Assembly: GCF_028009165.1 (NCBI RefSeq) | Contig: NC_079242.1 | Coordinates: 558,001 to 622,000, forward strand | Reading direction: 5' to 3' | DNA length: 64,000 bases | Source of the DNA: Akanthomyces muscarius | Taxonomy: Eukaryota > Ascomycota > Sordariomycetes > Hypocreales > Cordycipitaceae | Shown: piece by piece, positions 1-9,201 of the stretch | Numbering within the stretch: position 1 is the first letter of the stretch | Layout: each line of letters starts with the position of its first letter | Translations under genes and position numbers: made by a program | The notes under the pieces: model-generated | Seen by the model: the letters and a program-made list of their open reading frames with translations, nothing else | Told to the model about the DNA's origin: nothing | Databases searched by the model: none

Positions 1-307
1 TGGTCCAGCCAGGGCTAGTCCACTCGTCGTCATCTACGTACAAGCCATCGACATTTGGTAAATTGGACAAGGCCGCCAGGCTGGGCTGCTCAGCGGCTTG
101 ACCAGCAAGGAAGTGAGTAGCCGACTTTGTGAGCACGAGTCGGATGGACAACCTCTTTCTGGAGGCAAGGGCAAATATGATTTCTGGGAGTTTGATCGTA
201 GCCACAGAACCGCTTGCAGCGAGCAGCAGATGTTGCTTGCCGTCGTCTTGGCTCGCGGCAACGGAGGCGGCGGAAGACGGAGACTGCTGGTGAAGTGCGC
301 TCGCCAT
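1..307 (-). CDS. Phosphopantothenoylcysteine decarboxylase / HAL3-family flavoprotein, N-terminal part (runs off left edge)
   Basis: The minus strand is open from an ATG at 307-305 to the window edge, giving 102 residues. After about 23 polar residues comes LLLAASGSVATIKLP, the flavin-binding opening of the PPC decarboxylase/HAL3 flavoprotein fold. LSIRLVLTKSATHFL, a region close to LPNVDGLYVDDDEW and a DEW motif follow, as in this family. Known members bind FMN and decarboxylate phosphopantothenoylcysteine in coenzyme A synthesis. Yeast relatives (HAL3/VHS3) also inhibit the Ppz1 phosphatase. The catalytic His and the Cys flap lie beyond the window, so enzyme and regulator cannot be told apart. 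The start is the first ATG in the frame before the conserved block. Confidence 0.88.
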   Translation of the reverse strand, partial: MASALHQQSPSSAASVAASQDDGKQHLLLAASGSVATIKLPEIIFALASRKRLSIRLVLTKSATHFLAGQAAEQPSLAALSNLPNVDGLYVDDDEWTSPGWT

Positions 308-3300
308 GAGGGGTGTGACTGGCCGAATCCCTGTCCGCAATGGTGCTTCTCCGGCGGTTGTACGTGTGTAGTGATTGGTGGCTGAGGTTGTGTGTGTGGA
401 TTGCAGTGTGACCAGATGCTTTCTGCATGTGCGTGCACCGAGGCTTGACGCTAATCCGAGCTGCAAGATGATGGTGTGTTGTTAGAACGAGGCAAGAGGA
501 AGAGAATGAGGAGAAAGCAATTAAATCCAGTTGTGTGGGTGGGTGGATTGTAGCCATGTACACAGTGCTTGAGTGGTGAGCAACTTGGACAGGTTGTGGC
601 GGTGGGGCAGAGAGCAAGTCCGCCAGTAGCCAGGCCGCGCGGGTGGAGGAGAATCGTTCGGCCGGCCGTCCGCCGCCAGATCCACGCAAAACGGAATCGA
701 GCGGTCATAAGACCTCGGACCTGGGCGTTACAGAGTCCAAGGCTGACTGGCGATCGATTCCAAGATGAAAGTTGGGACATGACCAGACTCAGCCTACGAT
801 GGACATGATACGGAGTCGAATAAATTATCACAGTTGGCGGCCGCACAAACGCCGCAGCGTCATCGCCCAGCGCCTCACCGTACGGACACCAATCCCACCT
901 CCCAACCACTGCTAGCGCTCATCTGCCTTGCAAACGAGACACCACACCACGCACACACACCATTGACAAGCATCCTCCTCACTGGTGGGGGTCGCGGGCT
1001 CGGCCTTGATTAGCCCGGCCCAGTCTTTGAGGTCGCAGAGTCCCAGCCCCGTCAGATGTTGTATGTGACGACTAGGGCGGCATGGCGGTATCCAGCGAGC
1101 TGCAGAAACCAAATAAACGACTCTTACGGGCACCCGTCTAACATTCCCTGCGAGCCGACCAACGACGCCAGTGTTTCCCGAGCCGTTGCGGAGCTGGAGC
1201 CTGGAGGCTAGTTGGCTAGCACTAGGTCGGAGTGGACAGGGGCTTAATATCCTTGTTAAAACAATGTTTGCGCACTTTGCTACCTTGTTGTCATCCGGCC
1301 ATTGTGCCGGAAAGGGAAGACTGTTGGACGAGGGGGCGTGTGGCGAGGTTCTCCCCACCACCCAACTTGCCGACCATCGCGCTATTGCTTAGAGGGTGGC
1401 ATCGTGGAAAATGTGATCAAATGAGTATCGAATGACGGGCTAAGATTTGTGGCGCTTATCCCAGGGTTCGAATGGCTCGAGACGGTGTCCAGTCCTTGAC
1501 GGAGTCGGGCCTGGTCAAGACAGGTTGGCACCGCTCAACGTACAGAGTTATTGACCTCGGGGGAACTTCCGGCGTTGCGCTGTAGCCGAAGACAAATATG
1601 GCCGCGATGCACAAAGCAAGCCCTACCGATTCGCCTGGACCTGCTGGATTCAACATCTAACAAATGCGTGTAGCTCAGCCTACCTTGGTTCCTTCTCTAT
1701 AGAAGGAGGTTTTTCTTTGCCGCGTGTGCATACATACAAAGTACAGAAGCTGCCACTGACATGCTGATGGATGCAGGCTGCTGTACTTACGGCTCGAAAA
1801 GGATGGCTTCACTGAGGTAGGTTCATTTGGAGGTGGGGTTGCAATCTGGGAAAAGCTCGCAGCCAAAGGCGGGGAACGCGACAGAGAATCCGTCAGGAGA
1901 GCGCTCAGAACGCCGAGCGCTTGGCAACGCAACTGTGGCTGATCACACTGCATCGCCCACAACTAACATGACTGAGCTAACATGACTGCTCTTAGTACTC
2001 TGTACTCCGTACTCGATGGGCTAACCTTCCCTGCTTGGCAGTAACTTCGGACATAAATGGATCCCCAAGATGCTGCTGTGAATGGTTTGATAGGGTCGAA
2101 GGAGTACTGTACAATGCGTCAATCTGAATTTCAACCATCTGGATCTTGACCAGTCTCGCAGCATTCTAGTACCAGGTTGCGAGACTGCAACCGGCCTAAA
2201 ATATACCATGGTGGTGATATACCTTCGAGAGAAACCGCTACCTGCGCCAAGTTATTTTTGGAGGGTTGCATCGGTTGGCTGAACTCTTTTTCTCGGGTCC
2301 CCTGGTTGGGAGGGGATTACGGAAGGAGGTGGTTCCTCAAAGACAGAAGGCCTTCAAAAGTACCGCACAGTGCGCAGCCTTGTTGAACGCTCGATGGAGA
2401 CGGGGAGCCAGAAAGGTCAGCAGCCTCAAATTTAACTTTTCGTGGGCTCTAAGTACATCAAGGGCGCCTGCAGCCTTCATGTAGTGGCGGCCATTTGCAG
2501 AAAGAATTTTGGAGCGGGGACTGAAGCAGCAAAACCAGGCAAGAGAACATTTCACCAGGATTCGCTTTGCTGTTGTGTCTGATAAATACTTGTAGGCGGA
2601 GCCAGACACAGGCGAGACAAGGCCGAACGGAATACTTTGCCCACTTGGCAACAACGCTACGGACTCTGTCACATCATCCGTCTATGGACACTCCCTCCCG
2701 CTGCGGAGTCGTCAAGAACCGGGGAGCTCCTTTTGTGGCTAGGGTCAACGCTGTAACCCAGCCGTTGTGGGCCTGCGATGCTCTCCTTCACCATACAGAC
2801 GCGAGGCACGCCGTGGGCGGTTGGTGGTGGCGCCAGGCTACATAGTACTGCTAGGCTTGCCCGCGACTGGGTACACAGTGCGTGTGCTGGGGTCAAGGTT
2901 GTAAGTAATAGCGGTTTTATGGTGCCTTATTACATGCTGCCACCAAAAGCCGTCGAGCGGGTTTTTCGTATTGCGTTGGGACCTGAACAGTGTCCAGAGC
3001 TAATCACTTAACATTACCAAACTCCCTCGCTCTTTTTCGACCTGGGCTTCTCGACACCATACAAAAGTGCGTGTGGAGGCCAGCGGTCGTATACGTGATT
3101 CGGTGTCAGAGCATCAGCATTCCGGTTGCGAGGCCTCTCGCTAAGCTTTTGTCTCCCAAGTTTTTTCAACGCTGTTGTCATTCAACTTGTTACACGGCCA
3201 ACCAACCAACCGGTTTTCAGCCAGTATCGTCAGCTGGCCGGGAAATCAAAACCTCATTCAAATCGCAAGCATACACTATCGCAGAGAAGATAAATGAACG

Positions 3301-3483
3301 CGGCTGTGAAGCCTTGATCGAGGCGTTTCTTTCCGTCGCCCGCGCTGCTGCACTCAAGACGTACGCAGGCAGTCGTTACTAGCTCTCTCCCTCACCTTGG
3401 AAAGCCATCTCCGCAATTTTCCGCATACGAACTTTCCGCATACGAACACTTTGGCTGCGATACTACAGCGTTGTGCAGCCAAT
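308..3483. other. Intergenic region, no gene recognised
   Basis: About 3.2 kb lies between the start of the left-edge flavoprotein gene and the repeat-rich gene on the right. Reading both strands, I found only short open frames without family resemblance, consistent splice sites or good start contexts. The region presumably holds two divergent promoters and long leaders. A 15-bp tandem duplication lies at its right end (listed separately). Confidence 0.5.
3418..3447. repeat. 15-bp unit, two perfect tandem copies, just upstream of a start codon
   Basis: The unit tttccgcatacgaac occurs at 3418-3432 and again at 3433-3447. The second copy ends 36 bp before the ATG at 3484, so it lies in the probable 5' leader of the large repeat-rich gene. 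Confidence 0.9.
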
Positions 3484-6400
3484 ATGTCGTCGCTTATCCA
3501 AGAACATTTGGACCAAATTCAGCTCCTGGAGCAACAAAGGCGTCGGCAAATAAATGAAGAGGCCGAACTTGCACGTCGCTCAATCGAAATTTCGATACAG
3601 CGATGCCAGGCGGAACTTGGAATTACAGATCCCTTGATAGCCTCGGCTATTGCCCGGGAAGTCCTCGAAGCTGAGGAAGCGGAGCGGCAGCAGATGGCTT
3701 CCGTACGCGTATTGTGGCGCGAGCATCGGCGATTGTTACTGACGGAGGGACAACCTATTCCCGGCCGGCCTGTAGACGCCGCACGGAGGATACAAGACAA
3801 AGCACGTGAGCTCTCACACGCACAAGTCACACTCGATCAGGGTCAACAGGAAAGAAGACATAAACTGCGCCGATATATCAACCTCTGCAGAGTTGAATTT
3901 ACAAGAGTGGATGGAAGACAACGCGCAGACATACTTGCGGCTGGTCTTAAAAGGGAACGTGCTACCAACCCTCGTTTTAATGGAGTCGGCTACCCTGTTC
4001 CGTGGGGGGAGAGCTTTATCCGGGTTGGTGAAGCCGATGACTATCTCACCATACACAACCCGGCTTATCCGCGCGGTCCAGTCGCTCGAGACCTTGCTTC
4101 AAAGTTTCGAAACATCAAGGCGAAGGGAAGAAATATCGCGATACGTGCTCTCAAACACGCTCATGGCCAGGCATATGCAGGGATGATGGGAGACCGAAAG
4201 GAGCTCTCGTGTAGCAGACTTGAGCCTGGCCTCTTCAGACCTGACCCAGCCGTGAAGAGGCAGCCTGTCACGGCGAGAATCATAGAACTTGCCAGTGATT
4301 CAGGCCACGGCAGAGGCTACGCACTTGCTGTGCAAGGCCATGGAGACGATGGTCCGTTCTATGGCATCGCGTCTTACAACCATATCTCGGATGTGTCTCC
4401 AAACGACTTTTTTGGCGCAGATAATCTTGGAGACAAACCATGTCGTATGGTTGACTTCAATTTTCAGCTCATGTCCGGGAAGCTACCAATGGAAAGCGAA
4501 GTTGAAATTGGAACACTCCTCATTGAAATTGCGCGTTTTTCTTTTGGTGCCCGATTATTTCGCTCCGAATGCAGCCCCCTGAATGCGCGGTACATTGATA
4601 CTATGACAGCCCTGGGACTGAGCAGGTTCCAAGCCATAGAGCCGGCAAGCTACAACTCGAATCTGGCGGCGTCGACGTGGAAGTTCGACCTCTGCGCCTG
4701 GAAATCTATGGAGGAACAACTGCGATTTCAAGGCCGATGGTTCGTCTTAAAGAACACCATGCAGGAAGACACGGAGGCCGCAAAGCAGATGCACGATGAT
4801 CCTGAAGAGCCACTCCCAGACCTGGCAAATGTGCAAGTTGAGCCAACCATCTTTGAAGACCCAGCTGCGTTTGAACCTATGGAACAGCCAGCCCAATCCG
4901 CATCTCAACCTCATGTCGGGCCAGTACAATGGCCCCAGGACAGTGAGAGCATGGAATGGTCTTCTGGATCATATCTTACCGGAACCACACCTACCAATGA
5001 CAGTGGTACCTCATCGGGTCTTGGCTACTCAGATTCGGCTCAGTCTCGCTCGAACCCGTCTACATTTCACGATAATAGTCACACCGGCAGCTCCTCTGGC
5101 AGCTCCGTGCCCCGTCCGCTTGAAGCAAGTGGACCTTTCAAAGTAGGAGATGGGCAGGCGTCACCCAGTACTCAGGAAGAGAAGACGCTCGTCTGGCAAG
5201 GAGCTGCTGCTATGAAAGCCCTCAGAGACGAAGAAGCCGCACGGGCGATGCCACCACCAGAGTTACCTAGAAGATTGACTCTGCCATTACAGCAGAGTTC
5301 CCCATCAAACTCTTCTTCAACTACAGATTACCCAGTCAATGCAAGTGGGAGCATGGAGATTTACTCACAGGCTTCTACTTCATATGACCCAAAAGGCAAA
5401 CGACCAGCTTCTTCATCTTGGATTGGCCAGCCAGGTCCTAGTACAGAAGCAGCACGGCCAGCACAAATGCCATACGACTATGATGAAGAGCAGTCCGTCT
5501 CTGACTCTTGGCCAACTTCTGAAACATGGCCAGACTCTGACCCATGGCCAAATGCTGACCCATGGCTGACTTCTGAACCATGGCCGAACTCGACTGATCC
5601 TGGCATGGAAGAGGCATCGGCATCACAGGCCGTAGTGCCATACGACCGCAAGGGCAAACGCCGGGCTTTTGAGCCGTGGCCGAACCCGACTGATGCTGGC
5701 ATGGACGAGGCATTGCAGGCTGTAGTGCCATACGACCGCAAGGGTAAACGCCGGGCTTTTGAACCGTGGTCCAACCCGACTGATACTGGCATGGAGGAGG
5801 CATCGCAGGCTGTAGTGCCATACGACCGCAAGGGAAAACGTCCAGCTTCTGTGTCATGGGATACGCAGCCCAAGCGGCCGTCACCGCTGCATCAAAGCTT
5901 GACTTCAGAGGGAACGGTCACCGCCAATATGCAACTTTCAAGCGACTCTGTGGATCATCAAATACTACCACAGTCTTTGAACGCTGCACCGGATGCTGCC
6001 TCGCCACAGACATCTAGATTGGACTGGTCTGACCTGAACCAACGGTCCCCCAGCCTACGCTGTGCTGCAAATCAGTCAACAAATACTGAACCTGCGCACT
6101 TCTCGCCTGGCCTCAATCACTCTCAGCCGACTCCATATAGTCCTCAGTCACCTGTGACATGGCAAGAAAACCAATCGTCATCCGGAAATGGGGACTCAGC
6201 CGTACCCAGCCCCTCTCTCCCACAGAGTCTTTCACCGTCATATTCCGTGGAGGTTGGCACACCAAACGTGTCTCCGTCCTGGGCTCTAAGCGCCGATCAA
6301 AGGCGGCTATCAGGGACCAGTACTGGGCCGGCAATTCACAATCTACTGTCAACCCCTCTCGCCGAGGTAGCACAGCCGAATACAGTGCTGACTTCTTCTG

Positions 6401-7656
6401 ATGCTTACAACGGTTGCTATGAAGATGGTGCACGATCCCAAACAGAGACACTTAGTATAGCGTCTGAAGCGTTCGCTGCGATTCCGCAACTGCCAGGCTC
6501 CAGAAGAAGGCCTTTGCAGGCGTGGAGCTCGCATGTCAATCATGAAGTGTCACCATCACAGGCTGTTGCCACGTACTCTTCAACTGGTGGAGAGCATGTC
6601 TCGGAGATGGCCACAAGTAAACCGCGATCCACAAATTCCTCGGAGCCTCAGCAGCAAATGAGATCAGTACAGGCATCTTTGCCCGTAACTGGATTTGAGT
6701 ATTCGCAACAGCGTCAACCTACAAATACAAGGCAAACGAGTCTATACGCCCAACCCAATACTGTTTCTCAGCATGCCGTGCGTCAGCAAGTTCCAGAGCA
6801 CTATAATCTGGCACTCTATAATTACGTGGAATTTGTTGAAGAAAAGCTCTCCGAACAAGTGCGTTCCTCTCAGACCCAGGCCGCGTCGCCAGCTGAACCG
6901 GAGAAATCATCATCAATGGGGCAGCAGCCAAGGCAGACCGGAACTCAAGGCGCACCCGTTGACAAGCAAGTTGGCCGGCGCAATACAGCAACTAGGGGTC
7001 CTGCTCGAGGGGTTTCCAAGCCGCAGCAGAAAGGCTCGAACGGTGCTCGACAGGCTGCTCTCGGCAGCTACCCGGCAAATGGGACAAAGAGCGCGACGAA
7101 CACCAAAAAAGCTCCGAAATCTCAGCAGAAGACCACGCGTGTTGAGTCATATTACCTTGGACAGCCAGGGCCAAGCAGCTCAGCGAGGCCACCACCCTCC
7201 CAGGATAAAGGTCATGGCCGAAAAAGATCGCCGGCTTCCAAGCCAACGTCAATTTCGCGGGCGAATCCAACTCAGCGAACCACTAGTCTGGACACTCTCT
7301 TGAGCAATATTGCTCTGACACCCGAGTCGCACGCCACATCTATCAGGGCTTCTCGCTCAAGTGCTTCATCATCCACACATCCTACGGTCGATGGCCAAAC
7401 GTCACCCTTTCGAAATGCCCACGAAAGCAGTAATTCCTGGGGAACGACACCGCAGCAGGCCGCTTCCCAGCAGGTTACTCCCCAGCAGGTCACTCCCCAG
7501 CAGGTTGCTCCTCAGCAGGTTGCTCCTCAGCAGGTTGCTCCTCAGCAGGTTGCTCCTCAGCAGGTTGCTCCTCAGCCAGCTACCCTCCCACAAACTACAT
7601 GCCGGCAAGAAAAAGAGATGCAAGACAAATCAAAACAACGTCCATGGCAACTATAA
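3484..7656 (+). CDS. Large repeat-rich protein of unknown function, 1390 aa, single exon
   Basis: The start is the ATG at 3484; the frame is open from 3397 but has no earlier ATG. Residues 1-130 are rich in Glu, Gln and Arg and look coiled-coil. Residues 160-400 are the most ordered part. About residues 340-385 (LLIEIARFSFGARLF, then an NARYIDTMTALGL stretch) faintly resemble the second half of a GNAT acetyltransferase fold; this is a guess. From about residue 430 the protein is Ser, Pro, Gln and Thr rich and probably disordered. It contains Trp-Pro repeats, three tandem repeats of about 30 residues carrying AVVPYDRKGKR, and a C-terminal run of five-residue QQVAP units. No signal peptide or membrane segment is seen. 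I do not recognise the family and assign no function. Confidence 0.8.
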   Translation: MSSLIQEHLDQIQLLEQQRRRQINEEAELARRSIEISIQRCQAELGITDPLIASAIAREVLEAEEAERQQMASVRVLWREHRRLLLTEGQPIPGRPVDAARRIQDKARELSHAQVTLDQGQQERRHKLRRYINLCRVEFTRVDGRQRADILAAGLKRERATNPRFNGVGYPVPWGESFIRVGEADDYLTIHNPAYPRGPVARDLASKFRNIKAKGRNIAIRALKHAHGQAYAGMMGDRKELSCSRLEPGLFRPDPAVKRQPVTARIIELASDSGHGRGYALAVQGHGDDGPFYGIASYNHISDVSPNDFFGADNLGDKPCRMVDFNFQLMSGKLPMESEVEIGTLLIEIARFSFGARLFRSECSPLNARYIDTMTALGLSRFQAIEPASYNSNLAASTWKFDLCAWKSMEEQLRFQGRWFVLKNTMQEDTEAAKQMHDDPEEPLPDLANVQVEPTIFEDPAAFEPMEQPAQSASQPHVGPVQWPQDSESMEWSSGSYLTGTTPTNDSGTSSGLGYSDSAQSRSNPSTFHDNSHTGSSSGSSVPRPLEASGPFKVGDGQASPSTQEEKTLVWQGAAAMKALRDEEAARAMPPPELPRRLTLPLQQSSPSNSSSTTDYPVNASGSMEIYSQASTSYDPKGKRPASSSWIGQPGPSTEAARPAQMPYDYDEEQSVSDSWPTSETWPDSDPWPNADPWLTSEPWPNSTDPGMEEASASQAVVPYDRKGKRRAFEPWPNPTDAGMDEALQAVVPYDRKGKRRAFEPWSNPTDTGMEEASQAVVPYDRKGKRPASVSWDTQPKRPSPLHQSLTSEGTVTANMQLSSDSVDHQILPQSLNAAPDAASPQTSRLDWSDLNQRSPSLRCAANQSTNTEPAHFSPGLNHSQPTPYSPQSPVTWQENQSSSGNGDSAVPSPSLPQSLSPSYSVEVGTPNVSPSWALSADQRRLSGTSTGPAIHNLLSTPLAEVAQPNTVLTSSDAYNGCYEDGARSQTETLSIASEAFAAIPQLPGSRRRPLQAWSSHVNHEVSPSQAVATYSSTGGEHVSEMATSKPRSTNSSEPQQQMRSVQASLPVTGFEYSQQRQPTNTRQTSLYAQPNTVSQHAVRQQVPEHYNLALYNYVEFVEEKLSEQVRSSQTQAASPAEPEKSSSMGQQPRQTGTQGAPVDKQVGRRNTATRGPARGVSKPQQKGSNGARQAALGSYPANGTKSATNTKKAPKSQQKTTRVESYYLGQPGPSSSARPPPSQDKGHGRKRSPASKPTSISRANPTQRTTSLDTLLSNIALTPESHATSIRASRSSASSSTHPTVDGQTSPFRNAHESSNSWGTTPQQAASQQVTPQQVTPQQVAPQQVAPQQVAPQQVAPQQVAPQPATLPQTTCRQEKEMQDKSKQRPWQL
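5575..5850 (+). repeat. Coding tandem repeat, three units of about 90 bp
   Basis: Units lie at 5575-5670 (96 bp), 5671-5760 (90 bp) and 5761-5850 (90 bp). Each encodes EPW(P/S)N then a TD.GM(E/D)EA segment and QAVVPYDRKGKR. The first unit carries two extra codons. The DNA is more alike than the protein requires, which suggests fairly recent duplication. Shorter Trp-Pro repeats precede it. Confidence 0.9.
7454..7575 (+). repeat. 15-bp coding minisatellite (QQVAP-type), about eight units
   Basis: Units of cagcaggttgctcct and variants encode QQAAS, QQVTP twice and QQVAP five times, then decay into QPATLP. The last five units are nearly identical at DNA level, as in an array that changes length by slippage. 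It lies at the C-terminus of the unknown repeat-rich protein. Confidence 0.9.
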
Positions 7657-9201
7657 ATCTAGCCGAAAAAAAAACGACAAAAAGGGAAAGAAGGTAGCAG
7701 GTTCTATCGTGAAAAAAAAATTGCTCATCTCTTTGTATTGCGAGTTCTTACGCTTTTATTTTTGACTGCTTCGTCCATCTCGCGGCCTTTTCATTCATAT
7801 TTGATACATCGTTAGAGATGTTCCCTAAATCTACTTTTATTTATCGGCACAGTCTTAGCCAGAGCTTATTAGCCACGCTTTCGTAGTATACTTTTCAACC
7901 ATTGCTTTCTCATTCCGACTTAAGAGGTGCCGTTTGATTGCAAGATGCCAATGCCCTACCGGAGAAGCCAATCAGGCTTGAGCGACTGGATTTGTGACTG
8001 TAATAACTATTAGACTCCGGTATTTCCATTTTTTAGGCTGCCTACACTTGCACTCTTTGCGTTTTCTCTTAGCCTGCTCGGCTACAACGTGCAGCAGTTC
8101 GGAAGGAGTGACGGCAAACTGCCCGACCTGCCTCCCTGGAAGGCAGAGTGGCCACCCCGGCTCTCCGTAGCGCCAGCAGTACTCCCTAGAGGGTCTACAC
8201 TATCAGTGCTCAATGTTGCCAGATAAGTCTGGTGACATGATGGCGTCCTCCCCGCAACTCGCCAAGAGCCTTCTGCGAGTAATATCGGCCTGCCTGCGAC
8301 AACGCCCTTGCTCAATCCTTTTCTTGGCTACCGGTAACCGCAGCCTGTTGGTAGCTTCCATTCCGTCAGACCGGGCGCCAGCACACCGTGCATTTCAGCG
8401 GCGGGAGGGGCTCGGTCACCTACAGCGGGCGCACTCCGGAGCGCGCGACAGGGGACAAGAAGGCATGGGCCGCATGGCTGGAGAGGGGGTGGGCGATGCT
8501 AGTCCCTCTTGGGCAGGAGAATGGCGGGGAGAAGCTAGAAAACGCCATTATGCATCCATCGTACAAAAGATCCTGAACTAGCGCACTAAATTAGATGCAC
8601 TGCGACGCTGTGTTGGCCCTAGCACTTTCGCAAGCGGTCTCGTCTCCGGAGGGGGTGCGCTCCTGCTGGTAGCACAAGCAAATTAAATCAGGCTGTGCTT
8701 ACGAGCAAATCGTCAGCGGATACGCGGAGTAGACGGCAAGACCTCTGCACTGTGAGAGACACAAGACAAGGCAAAGGACCGTTTCTGGCTGCATCTATCT
8801 TATCCATTCTACCAGGCCGGATCCCGGTAATAGAGCTTGTCAGGTAGTGCAGGACTGCACTGCGTCCAATAGTCCCGATAGGTGGCTGCTTGCTAATTTG
8901 ATCATTTGGCCTGGCGCGCGCGGACCATCGACAGCATGGGGTCAATGATAAAAAAGTGATCTTCGCGGGTGTTTGTGGATCCCTTTCTTCTCTCTGTCTT
9001 GCCTGACTCCTGCCCCAACAAGAGAATGCATGCTCTTTCCTTGCTGCAAGAGTTGCATTTCAGGCCTCAGACTTCTCGTCGCCCGTTGCTAGTGACGGAG
9101 AGAGCGAAGTAAAGCTGAGGCGGCATCAGTTTGGCTCAAATTGCTTGTTCTTATCTCTTCCAATTTCCGCCCATCTCGGCGCGCCCGCCACGGAAGCCAC
9201 C
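7657..9201. other. Intergenic region with promoter of ABC transporter 1
   Basis: No gene was recognised on either strand. An A-rich stretch just after 7656 may be the 3' end region of the preceding gene. The remainder should hold the promoter of the transporter starting at 9202. Confidence 0.5.
8406..8654 (+). promoter_or_regulatory. Cluster of four AGGGG pentamers (stress-response-element-like)
   Basis: AGGGG occurs at 8406-8410, 8450-8454, 8484-8488 and 8650-8654, some 550-800 bp upstream of ABC transporter 1. In fungi this pentamer is the binding site of Msn2/4-type zinc-finger stress factors. The pentamer is short, so clustering by chance in GC-rich DNA is possible. Confidence 0.25.

Noticed and set aside
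1465..1475. B-box-like ggttcgaatgg suggesting a tRNA
   Set aside because: No A box, acceptor stem or anticodon arm can be formed around it.
2990..3382. 130-codon frame just upstream of the repeat-rich gene
   Set aside because: It starts with GTG rather than ATG, has no recognisable domain and ends before the gene; more likely leader sequence.
3397..3483. N-terminal extension of the repeat-rich protein
   Set aside because: The extension begins with TTG; the first ATG is at 3484.
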